The position numbers and the translations under genes are program-made. A model generated the notes under the pieces. It was not told the origin of the DNA. It worked only from the letters and a program-made list of their open reading frames with translations, and did not search any database. This document shows positions 33,930-44,170 of a DNA stretch of 64,000 nucleotides, piece by piece. Origin of the DNA: Amorphophallus konjac (Eukaryota; Streptophyta; Magnoliopsida; Alismatales; Araceae); contig CM040126.1 in assembly GCA_022559845.1 (NCBI GenBank), positions 126,518,886 to 126,582,885 of the forward strand. The letters run 5' to 3'. Positions within the stretch are counted from its first letter, which is position 1. The number at the start of each line of letters is the position of its first letter.

Positions 33930-34275
33930 GAATTAACGCCTCACCCAGAGACGCTTTTTCGTTTAACGCCTTCATTGAGGGCGTCTATTTTCTGTGTTAC
34001 GTCTTCCCAGAAGGCGTCTTTCATTATTCTACTGCTTTTTATCACACTATCTATGAATTCACGCCCTGCCCCAGGGCGCCCTTTTATTACATAGCGCCTC
34101 ACGTCAAGGCGCGTTTTCATATTTGACGCCCTCTTTCAGAGGCGTCCTTTGCGATTATAGCGCCTCACCCAGAGGCATGTTTTGTTTTCTCACTGTTGGC
34201 TCGTGGGCTTTCACAGTGATTCACGACAGTGACTCTGTCGTCTCTTTGGTTGATAGCGACCTGCCCCAGGTCGTC
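33930..34275 (+). repeat. ACGCC/GGCGT hairpin cluster in leader of G
   Basis: About eight hairpins. The clearest pair is CGCCCT-GCCCC-AGGGCG (34062-34078) and CGACCT-GCCCC-AGGTCG (34257-34273): same loop, one base pair exchanged. Another is GACGCC...GGCGTC at about 34129-34151. Confidence 0.85.
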
Positions 34276-34451
34276 TTTTTCCTGCGTTTTTACAGAAACC
34301 TGCTTCCTGTTGCTGTCTGTGATTGTTGGATTGATTATTACATTGCATGCCTATATTGCTATGATCTGATCATATTATTTTTTATCTTGTGCCATTTGGT
34401 TGAGAGACCTCCTCTCTCAACACTAGGATTCCACACACCTCTCTTGGAATC

Positions 34452-34565
34452 GGGACAACCCTCCATTGAGCACTCCGTCTCTTTAGACCGGAAATCCCTT
34501 TTCCAAGACCTCCGTAAGTCCCCGCACCCGTGGATTCCCTCACGGATGCCGGGCTGGTTGTACCC
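34452..34565 (+). ncRNA. Conserved leader module in G
   Basis: 114 nt between the hairpin cluster and gag. The ends GGGACAACC and GGTTGTACCC can pair with one bulge. Inside are GGAAA/TTTCC, a GACCTCCGTAAGTC block and the stem-loop CCGTG-GATTCCCT-CACGG. The same ordered blocks are in the LTR of E at 19521-19640. It lies in the untranslated RNA leader in both elements, which would suit packaging, dimerisation or translation control; the role is inferred. Confidence 0.65.
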
Positions 34566-34835
34566 TTGAAGTACCCGGAGTATAGAGAACCTATCGTTGG
34601 TGAGGAGAGAGAAAGAATCTAGTTAACCCGGAGATCACACTTGGATAAACTAGGTTTCACTTTGCAAAATAGGGAATTATTCTGCAATTTAATCCACTCT
34701 AATCTCAAGCGGAACACTAAAATCTTGCGTTCATCTCAACTTGGTTGCATAAACTTGCTTGGGTTGATTTGGCTTGTTTGGATTGAGTGGGTTTTGTTTG
34801 ATAGTTCCTTTATAAGGCCGTCTCTCCTCTTAAAC

Positions 34836-37556
34836 ATGAAACTCCGTTCAGGTAAAATCATCAACATGGCAGGCTACGGATATTCTTATGATGATGAGGA
34901 TGAGAATATTTTTGGTCAATATGAAAGTCCCCTCCAAGATTCCATCTATCATGAGGGAAATTACCCTCCTCCTCAGTCTCGTTATCCTCAAGTCCATGTG
35001 GTTGATACCACTCCTCAAGAGGTTGTGCCCTCTTCTCAGACTTTGCCCTCCAACACTTCGGAGAACCCTTCCCCATCCTTCAATGTCACGGATTTAATTA
35101 ATGCACTATCTCAGTTGGACGATTCCCAGCGGCAAGCAGTTCAGGCCGCTTTGAAAGGGAAGTCTGTTCCTTCTTCATCCTCTAATCCCCCTCCGGCCGA
35201 GAGTGGCCATAACCCCGTTAATGACCAGGCGGCCCTGCATAAACCTCCTTTCCGTCCACCAACACCCGGTACGGCCATGCCGGCCCAACAGGCGAGCCAC
35301 TCTGTGGTTAGGCACCAATTTCTCCAACCTCCCCGAATTCTACGGACGCCTATACCGCATTCTTTTATTCAAAATCCGGCCCCAATCGAGTCCGACACTA
35401 ATGTTCTACTGCTTCAGAAGTTGGCAAGCATGGAATAGCAACTGAAGAAGGTCACTACGGCTAAGAATGCCCCGGAGATCTCGCTCCCTACATTGCCAGT
35501 CTTCCACTTACCACCATCTGAGATGCCGAACTTTCGGCGATATAATGGGACTGGTAACCCTTTTATTCATTTGAAGGATTTTATGTACGAGACCTCCTTT
35601 TGGCAAGACAACAAGGCCTCTTTGGCTTACTTATTCAGGAGATCTCTGGAGGGGCCAGCCCTTGAATGGTTCTATTCATTGGATCCTGCTGATGCCGGTG
35701 ACTTTGATATCGTTCAGAGGAAGTTCTTGCAGAAGTACAGAGACCGGGTTGGACCCTCCCTCTCACTCACGGACCTGGTTGCGGAAAAAATGAAGCCCGA
35801 GGAAGACTTCATAATGTTCGCTGATAGATGGCGGTTGATGGCCGAGAAGCTGAAAGATACACTGTCGGAATAAGAACAAGTCAAGATGATAATTTCCAAT
35901 GCAACTCCTCAGTTCCGGCATATCTTGGCCATGAATAGGTTAACTACCATGGAGGAGCTCTATGAAAGGGCTCGTTATATCCAGACGCAGATGAAAGATT
36001 CGCCCATTATGGGCATGTTTGAGACGAAGCCACGGCTATTCAAGAAAATCACAACTGTCAACAACAGCGGGCCCACGACGGAGGGCACTATTGCAAATGA
36101 GCAGGTTGGCGTAGTTGGCCATCCCCACCATCAATCTAACCCACGACCTAATCTTCCTCCACCACAAAACCCCCATTTCAACTCCACTCCACAACGCCAA
36201 TTCGCACCCCAACATTCCTTTGCTTCACCGCCAAACCAAGCGTCCCGCGCTAACCCTCCAGCTCCGCAATAGTACCACCAGGTACCACCACCTACCAACT
36301 ATGGCCAACAACAACAATGGAGACCGCCACTTGGCCCCAAAAGGGACCACTACCCTCCACTACCAGAAAGTCTCCCAGATATTTTCAATGCTTTGATGGC
36401 CGTCAATTTGCTCATGTTACCAAGGGAAAGAACAGTGTGGCCCGCTAATGTTGACACATCCCGTTACTGCGCTTTCCATCGTGCACCTGGTCACAACCTT
36501 GATCGTTGCTTCCACTTCAGAGATTACATTTATGACCTAAATGACCAGGGTGACATCAATTTGGATGAGATGAGACAATTCATCGCCACCATGAAAGAAA
36601 GAAGGTCTCCTCGGCAGCAACAGGCTCAGTAGCCACAGCAACCAGCTCCACAGCAGCAACAACAAGCTCCAGCGCCTCAGCACGATATGGGGATCGTCCA
36701 CAATCCACTGCCGGAGCACCCGCCAAACCAGCACGTAAACCCTGTCACGTCTCTCTATGAGGTGGAGAGAGGGCAGGGATGGCATGAAGAAAACGCCTCT
36801 GTCGGGGCACTTCATCATAATCAAAATCAACCTCCACACCTCTTGCGCACCCCTTCTTCTTCTTCTACCCCTCAATTGGACCGATCCCTTCTGCGCCCCG
36901 TTAATCCACCTACCTCCACCTATCCTCCAACCTTGCTGGTTCGCCCCCTTCTTACACGCTTACCACCTCCACAGCCTACGCCACAATAAAACCCATCCAC
37001 CACCAACCCTCCGCCATTGCCATCTAGGCCACTCCTTATCCGCCCGTCGCCAACGCCCACTGCACACGCCACCACTACTCCTTCACCGGCAAGGATCCTC
37101 CCACCATCGGTTCCACCACCTTTTGTCCCCAGAACTCTTCTCATTCCACCACCCACCAATTCCCCCCGCATCCGGGTATCCCTTTCTACTCCTACGCCTC
37201 CTACCGGGGCACCAACACCCCCTACGGGGGTTCCCTCTACGGGAACTTCCACCCCACCACTTCTTAACACCAACACACCTTCTTCTTCTTCTAATCCTCC
37301 TCCCACACTTGCCCCGACAGAGGTACGTCAAGGCGTGGCGCCGCTCCGCAGTGGACGGATGTTCCACCGTATTTTTCCAAAGAGAGAGCTAGAGCCCGTG
37401 CAGGGGCCGCAAGAGCAAGAACAAGAACAAGAGTCAGTGCCAGGGACTCAGTATGATTTGCTAAAGCACTTGGACCGAACCCCAGCAAGGATTTCAATCC
37501 TCGAATTAATTAAAAGATCCACCACTCATCAGCTAGCTTTGAAAGAATATCTGTAA
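34836..37556 (+). pseudogene. Gag of G, one frame with five internal stops
   Basis: The frame from ATG 34836 (MKLRSGK) is open in register through gag but is cut by stops at 35436, 35871, 36270, 36630 and 36987, and again at 37554. The capsid-type Retrotrans_gag domain is at about 35550-35880 (FIHLKDF, GPALEWFYSL, KFLQKY). A zinc-knuckle variant CAFHRAPGHNLDRC is at about 36466-36507, as in other Tat-clade Gag. A long Pro-rich linker (about 36700-37320) follows. Almost every stop stands where a Gln codon is plausible next to other Gln codons (for example within Pro-Gln runs), so C-to-T decay explains them without any frameshift. An in-frame ATG at 34641 exists but gives a leader unlike Gag, so 34836 is preferred. 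Confidence 0.85.
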
Positions 37557-37559
37557 AAG

Positions 37560-39116
37560 GTGATGGTCAATGAGGACATTCCAGTTGAGCAGATAGTCAC
37601 GGTTTTAACGCCCGCTAGTAGTCAGCCGGCAATTACTTTCCATGAACATGAACTGGCGCCACTCCCAGCAAGAAAGTACGCTTTATGCATCACAGTTGAC
37701 ATCAATAAGGTGGCTGTTAAGCAATGTCTGGTGGACACTGGGGCATCCATCAATGTCTTGCCACCTAGCACCTTGAAGTTGTGTGGCATTCCGGAAAGCC
37801 AAATTCGGCCATCTACTATCACAGTCATTGCATATGATAACACGAAGAAACCTCCTATAGGCATGATTACGTTAAAAGTAAGTTTGGGTCCTGCCGCCGT
37901 CACAGCAGATTTTCACATTCTGGATATGGATCCGACATTTAATGGCATTCTGGGACGCCCCTACATTCAGCAACTCGATGCGGTGCCCTCCACAAATCAC
38001 CAATGCCTTAAATTCCCACACAAGGGCCGCATTATTAAAGTTACCAGTATGCCAATTCTACCAGAGGAAGATATTCATGTGGCTTCATCAGTTCCATCCA
38101 TGTGGCCGGCCAACAAGCCACTATTATCTGTGCTGTACGTCCCTTGTCCACGACCAATGCCAGAAAAAGTCACAACGGTTGCTATGACACCCCGGCCTCC
38201 CAAGGGGAAAAAGAAGAAAACAATGATGAACACCTCTGGCTGGAACATCTTGATGAAAATGGGGTATCAAAATGGCAAAGGTCTGGGTGCCAATTGTCAA
38301 GGCAGGATTAGGCCTGTTAAACCTCAGAAGTTGATTACACGAGGTGGCCTGGGTTACAAAGGGCCAGGCAAAAACAAAGATGAACCATGGGCATTTATGA
38401 CATCCACATTAAAAACAGATCGCCAGCCGCTCACTTGGACATTGAAGACACATTTTGTCACGGGTGACTTTCAAAATAAGGAGCAAACTACCATAATTAC
38501 TTCCATATTAGACTATCAGGATGTTCATGCTAGACAGTTTGCTCGTCATATTTCCCTGTTGGCCACATACAAAGCCTTGGAGTCCTTAAGGCCTGACAAG
38601 AGAAGGAAAATGGATGATCCAGAATGTGACTGATACAGGTGGTTCGATATGCAGGATATTACTATTTCTTTGAGCCGCCTCTTCATGCCGACTGATCCGG
38701 AATGGCCGCCACTTATTCATGAATTGATTGAGAAGCCGGCCGTAATTACAGATAAGAGATAGCTGCTGAGTGACTACACTGATACTGGAGAGCCAGATGT
38801 TCCGTTTGAAGAAGGTTTCACCGTGGACAGGCTGTGGGCCGGCCTCTTTTCTCTCACTTCCATGCATCCATCTGTGCTTGCTTCTCTATATTCTCATCGG
38901 TTTGGTCGCGTGCCAAGACCGCCTCCGATTATAATCAATTTATCTCCAGATTCAATCCAAGTTTCTCTCACAATTCCTTCTTCGCTCCTCGAGCGATTTT
39001 CTAAACTCTCCATCACGCCCCCGCGCGGGCCATCACTGATTCAATCTTTCTCTGATCTGGCAATTTTCACTCCTCCTGTTATCCTCCCTTCACACTGCTT
39101 TCTTCTTGAAACATAA
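37560..39116 (+). pseudogene. Protease and G-patch region of G
   Basis: The same frame as gag continues. The retropepsin active site VDTGASINVLP is at 37731-37763 and the C-terminal signature ILGRPY at about 37948-37965. A G-patch-like domain follows (SGWNILMKMGYQNGKGLG, about 38238-38292), with a second Gly-rich block GGLGYKGPGK near 38344. Stops come at 38631 (TGA), 38760 (TAG) and 39114 (TAA), after which the frame is lost in an A-rich stretch (39110-39160). The protease would mature the polyprotein; G-patch domains in other families bind RNA or activate helicases. The active-site residues are intact although the reading frame is not. Confidence 0.8.
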
Positions 39117-39253
39117 AATAAAAATAAAGACAAAAATAAAAATGAAAAAAAAATGCCAAATTCCCAACTTTCCAAACCTCCATTTCTGTTGAGGAGACCT
39201 CCTATTCCTCTTCTGAGTGCGTCCCGACCCAGGGGCCGCTCCTTCAAGATTCA
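39117..39253 (+). other. Frame change between the protease and RT parts of G
   Basis: An A-rich run is followed by a switch from the gag-pro frame to a different frame. Ogre elements of the Tat clade carry a spliced intron in this place. I cannot fix donor and acceptor here, so an intron is only a possibility; an indel is the alternative. Confidence 0.35.
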
Positions 39254-39730
39254 TTGCTAAATCTTTTCTCCCCCTCTGGTGAGGGGACTTCCCCTGTATT
39301 ACCTCCTGTATCCACTTTGTCACCTCCTTCCCTTCCTTCTTCTGATCAAGCTAGTTGCTCCTCCTCTTCTTCTGCTAACGCTAAAATTCAAGGGGTAGAT
39401 TCACATAAGAAGTCCAAGGGTAAGCAGATTCCCCATAGGTTTCTGTTGGAGTTAGCTATCAGATGCCAGGCTTGTTTAGCTCTTCCCGAATTTATAGAGA
39501 ATCCAATCATCCTGCCAGAGTCAGAATATGAGGATGCTGTTGTTTCTTATGAGGGTTTGGGTGTCTATGAAATTATGAATGACGAAGACCCTATTGAAGA
39601 GGGCGATGAAAGTTATGAACAATATGAGGACGAGGCTGATGCTTTTGCTAGTGGCATAAGACGATTTGACGAACCGTCAGCCTTCGTAGAAGAGCCTACC
39701 AAAGAAATTAATTTGGGTACCGAGGAAGAC
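39254..39730 (+). pseudogene. Start of the pol ORF of G, interrupted by H
   Basis: An acidic linker region before RT (GLGVYEIMNDEDPIEEG) ends EEPTKEINLGTEED at the H insertion. The motif EINLGTEE is the usual lead-in to the RT of Tat-clade elements. The reading resumes at 50415 with PRIVLISKNLPP, directly after the second copy of the AAGAC target duplication. The start at 39254 is the first ATG in the frame; the real N-terminus is unclear because of the frame change just upstream. Confidence 0.75.
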
Positions 39731-40062
39731 TGATGGGGACATCCCTTGCCCCTCCACATTTTCTGAAGCTCGAATTGATCGTCGGTGTACGCCATTATGT
39801 TCCTCATGTGTTTGTGAGTCGAGTCATGTAATTTTCTTATTTTTATTTGAGTCTTAAACATGTAATTTTCCCTTTATTGAGTAATGTACCTAGGTTAGAA
39901 AGTCATTTTCCTAAGTCTTGAAGTCATTATGTTGGTTTGATAGGTTAATGGGCCCAATTCATTGGGCTAGGCCCAGGGGCCCCCCTCCCTTGGACTGTTT
40001 GGTCATTAGTTAGTTTGTCAGGGTCAGTTTGGTCTTAGGAAAAGTGTGGGGTCTATAAATAG
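39731..40062 (+). repeat. LTR 1 of H, left part
   Basis: Starts TGATGGGGACATCC and is cut at the TATA box by I. It matches 48160-48491. Confidence 0.9.
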
Positions 40063-42054
40063 TGATGCGGGACGGGACCATGGACACGACAAGCTCGCGG
40101 TTGTCCCTTAACGAGGGAAGCGTCGGACGTGCACGGTTGAGAAAACGGCAAGAGCTAGGGTGGTCGGCTCGCACTTTCGTGCCCGGATCAGGTCACGGGA
40201 CGGTCTCGCTCACTCTCTCGCAGCAGCGGTGATATGAAGTTATAGCGAGTTAGGTCCTAAAGGGCGGCTTTCTCGGCGTGGGGACGACGGGCCCGGCCGA
40301 ACTCGTGCTCCCGGGACGGTTAATACATGAATAGTACAGCAATGGAAATATGCCCACTCCACGCAGGGAGGTAAAGGGCGACACAACGGGGCCCGGGAGG
40401 ACCGAATACGGGTTGACGGGCGACTTTTCGCGTAGCTTCGGCAGCACCCGAACTAGTGACGGTGGGGCCCACGTGCTGTCCGGAGGGGCCGTGTGGGACC
40501 CGGTGTCACCACTGTGGTGGGGACACTGGTGGAGGCGATCCCCGGGCTGGCGGCACGCTGGAACGTCACCCGGAGGTCGGGCCGCTCCGATCGGCACCCG
40601 TCGGGTTTGCTGTCCACGGGCTGGTTGCTACTGTCTTGCAGCGCGCGCTCCGGCGAGAATGGGCGCTGCGATCAGCCCCGATGTCGGATCGACACGAGAC
40701 TGGCGCCGTTGGAAAGCTACCTTGAAGTTCTTCAACCTATGACCAAAGATCTGGCCTGGATCTGCTCGGATCTTGACTTATGGAATTTTTAATCTTCTGT
40801 TGTACAGTAACCGAAGACTCAGGCCTACAGAGGACTTGACTGTTGATTGCCTTTGACCGTGATGTGGATGTCCGAATTCGAAGATGTGTTCTTCATCAAA
40901 GTTGTTGGAAATTGAGATGGGAAGATGAAAAAATTGGTTTGGACATGTTTGGATGTATCTATGATTTGCTGTGATTTGTTCAGTGGACAAAGGTCGGATC
41001 TGAGATCTGGCTGAAAGTACTATAGCGCCGGTAGAACATGAATTTTAAAAAATAGGTAGAAGGATGATAAAAATGTAAGAAAAATTTTGGTGATAGGGGA
41101 CGATGGATAGAACACACAGGTAAATTGGGAGGTCTAAATAAAATCAAAAGGGTGGTCGAAGGAGGATAACTCAGGGATACTATCACTGTAGACTGTGACA
41201 GAACAGATCTGAGATAGAGAGTTGAATGAAATGGTAAAGATATGAAACGGTGGCTTTTGAACCTGGATTTTTTTGTGGAGAAGGGTCTATAAGATAGGAA
41301 CCACCCTCAAAATTTAAAATCGATCTGAACTCGTGGATGGCTTCAGGAATTCACAAACTACACCTCTGTCCAGCAGGACAGAAAACCGAAGACGATCCCG
41401 TGGCGGCTCGAAGGCGGCACGAACGGCGGCGGCGGCGGCACAGACGATCACTGGAGGTTGAGAGGAGGGGATTGAAGATAGAACCACTCTAGAATTTGGG
41501 GTTGGAGAAGGAAGAACACCAGGGGAGAGAGGGAGAGCGGGCACACCCTTCTTGCTTCAAGCAATTTTCACATAATTTCTTCATTAATCTCTAATGACAC
41601 TATACATAGGTTTATATAGAAAATGGCAAGGGGTGGGGGGCTGATAATTTCGTGGGAAATATGTCATTTTCATCCCCCATGTGGTCAAAACTCAAAATAA
41701 ATAAATTACATATGAATGGGGCACTCCTTTGACTAGGTAGGTAAGGTAGGTGGCCTACCTTTGAAATTTTAACCCCTTTGTCTCCCATGTGGTCAATTAG
41801 CATTCAAACCTTCTAGATGGCCACCTAGGATGGTTGACCAGCCCCACATGGATGAGGTGGACCAATGGGGAAGGGGAGGGGCCCCCCTAGATGGACCTAC
41901 TACACATTTGCACAAAAACCCACACAATCCAAGGGAATGACGCATTGGCTTACAAAGCCGTACAATTGCGCTTATACTTTCCCATGGATATAAAAATAAA
42001 CTAAAGGACACAAATGTAAAATAAAATGTACATGCTCGGCGTCGATTCCCATCA
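40063..42054 (-). repeat. 3' LTR of I
   Basis: 1992 bp with TGATG/CATCA ends. The TATA box on the minus strand (TCTATATAAACC) is at about 41621-41610. A GC-rich part occupies 40270-40720. Compared with the other LTR it lacks 88 bp, replaced by 13 bp (40261-40273). Confidence 0.9.
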
Positions 42055-42070
42055 ACTCTCCCCGGGTGGG
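42055..42070 (-). other. Polypurine tract of I
   Basis: On the minus strand CCCACCCGGGGAGAGT stands directly before the LTR. The purine run is short (GGGGAGAG). Confidence 0.55.
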
Positions 42071-42484
42071 AGGAACTCGACCCCGTCGAGTAGGGGTAAG
42101 GATGCTCGAATACTCCGGCGGATCCGTCACCGTGCCAAGTAACGCGGGTACGCTCCACTCCAAGTGACCGTCACCTGCTCATTCCATATATACTCGATAT
42201 GCACAAACTGCTGTGGGCTAAAGGTGGACACTCCGAGTGGGGTACTCTCAAAAGGGAAGGAAGCAGCTCGAAGACTCACTAGGAATCACCGCTGAGTCCC
42301 AATAGGTGACTGATCCGGGTATAGATGTAGAATCGACCCAATACTCATCAAGTGAGTCCACTCGCCTCTTACTCATAAGAGAACGACAACGAGGTTGCAC
42401 AAGACGCATGCAGACAAACAAACGACACACAAACCATGCAAACAAATCACTCAAAACAAAACCACACAGAGAAAAAACACACTG

Positions 42485-43884
42485 TTAGTCCGACCCGTTC
42501 ATGGGTGACGGCGGACCAGGACACCCGAATATGTGCCATGCATATACTAGATGTACACGATGGTTGATGGAAGGGAGGACTCCTAGACACCCTAAGATGT
42601 ACCACTCATGCATTGGTGACCGATGGGATTTGGGTGAAGAAGGGGTAGGAGATCCAAAACTACCCTCGTCATTATCCCTAGATGTAGAGACGGCTTGCCG
42701 AATAGACCGAGGGGTATGGGTGGAATAGTGAACTCCTTGGAAGAGGTGGAGGGAATGTGATAGCTCGGGAGCTTCACTAGTAGAGGGGTCAAAAGGGTCA
42801 AAGAAGGTATGACCCCGGGAGATGGGTTCCTCCATGACACGGTCCCAATCGTGAAATTCTTGAAGGTGTGAATGGTCACCTTCATCCGCCATAGTGAACG
42901 GGACGATGGTCATGTGAAGAAAATAAACTTCCTCCCTTGGGCAAAAGAGAATGAAGTCGGACTCGGCCGGCATCGGGAGGAGTCGAAGAATCTCCGTGGT
43001 GACACACCCCACGGTGCACACGGAGGTAATGGATCCTAAGGCCGGATGGGTGAAGCTAAGACTAGCGGGTTGGTCAAAGCCTCGGGTCAAAAGATGCGTC
43101 AACTCCCATTGTGAATCTAATCCCATAATAAGGTCATCCAAAGTATCGACATGGTGACTAGACCGAAAAGTTGTGTGGTAGGAGTTGACGGACACCAAAG
43201 GTAGGGTAGGGTCCATAGACGGGTAAGGGAGTGTGGGACCAAGCCATCCTTGAGCCAACTAAGAAGCGGCTCAGCTATGTATAATGTACCCGTTAGAAAT
43301 ATGGGTGGCTCGGGATGAGGTGGCTCCAAGCGCGAATTCGAAGGTGGAGTGGGCCGCTGGGGCTGGGTGGCTGGACATACGGGGTCCCTAAGGGTGATCT
43401 TACCGGGTAGGTATGGTGGGCATAAGGTGCAAGTCCTCTTGTCCCAGTCAAGATTGGCCCTTCTCTCTCCTAACCACTTTTGCCCTAAAATGATGCATGA
43501 ACCAGCAAGTGTGCCGATCCTGCACCATGCGCCATCGGTGTAGAGAACAGAGCCGATCCTCTTATAGAACTCAACACAAGCAAAATCACCATCGCGGACA
43601 ATCTCGGCTGTCTTGGAGAGAGACTCCACGATGTCAAGAGAAACCAAATTATCTAACTCCCTATCGGTGAAATGGAGTTCCGTTGTGGACCCGTTGGGTA
43701 GAGCGGCTTTCATAATGAGAGGGGCAAAACCAAAGGCTCGGTCCATGAGGACATTCATTTTGGCCACAAAAGTTGACCACTCGGACGTATGGTCTTGGGG
43801 ATCGGCCATGGGTAGTGGACATGGACATGCATACACACGGTGACAAGACACTAGACCGACTATGCAAGTTTGGAATGCATGCAC
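42485..43884 (-). pseudogene. Internal ORF of I with retropepsin-like signature, frameshifted
   Basis: Two overlapping open pieces in different frames (43884-43117 and 43258-42485) probably formed one ORF broken by a small indel near 43255. The first contains IILGQKWLGERRANLDW, resembling the retropepsin C-terminal signature (ILGxDWL followed by ID/LDW). Where DTGA or DSGA would be expected, the sequence is DREL, so protease activity is unlikely. The second piece has LDDLIMGLDSQWE, which may be a similar signature, followed by an acidic and Ser/Pro-rich tail. No zinc knuckle, RT or integrase is seen. The start at 43884 is uncertain; MADPQDHTSEW, 25 codons later, is an alternative. Family assignment is weak. 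Confidence 0.4.
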
Positions 43885-43910
43885 ACTAAGGACCCTAGAC
43901 GTAAACCAAG

Positions 43911-44018
43911 ACTCGGTACGTGGCGGAGATAACCGATCCGAAGATCACTCGCACAAGTGTGCGGCCTTCCCGATAGGCGTGGCCTAACGTTCGGACAACA
44001 CCTTTTGATATACCGAGT
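43911..44018 (-). ncRNA. GGTA-stem structured element in leader of I
   Basis: 108 nt closed by the perfect 8 bp repeat ACTCGGTA/TACCGAGT. In the sense of I it starts CTCGGTATATCAAAAGG and ends TATCTCCGCCACGTACCGAG. Inner pairings include GCACA/TGTGC with a 2 nt loop and GATC-TTCG-GATC. It lies between the primer site and the ORF, in the RNA leader. Confidence 0.65.
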
Positions 44019-44155
44019 AAAGGGATGTATGCGACCCAAAACGACTCTTTTTTGTTGTTTTAAAAATATGATGATCTTAGACTCGACGTAGACAATGAAT
44101 AATGACTAGACATAAATGACACTCTTTTTTTTTTTGACACCCTAGACTCAAACTC

Positions 44156-44167
44156 GCTCTGATACCA
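44156..44167 (-). other. Primer binding site of I
   Basis: On the minus strand TGGTATCAGAGC, the exact initiator-Met tRNA complement, follows the LTR end after three bases. Confidence 0.9.
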
Positions 44168-44170
44168 AAT

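Noticed and set aside
34452..34640. End of the G LTR near the gag start
   Set aside because: The right copy shows TCTACA followed by a primer site at the position equal to 33717; the inverted ends TGTAGA/TCTACA settle the LTR at 1316 bp.
36757..37392. Alternative Pro/His-rich frames in the gag linker
   Set aside because: They overlap the Pro-rich linker of Gag in the register that joins capsid, knuckle and protease; the other frames have no domain.
40350..40792. GC-rich open frames on both strands (and copies at 44379-44997)
   Set aside because: They lie in the LTR of I, overlap in several frames and have no domain; high GC alone explains them.
43911..44018. Hammerhead or other known self-cleaving ribozyme
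   Set aside because: No CTGATGA...GAAA core or other ribozyme core that I can recognise; left as an unnamed structured element.
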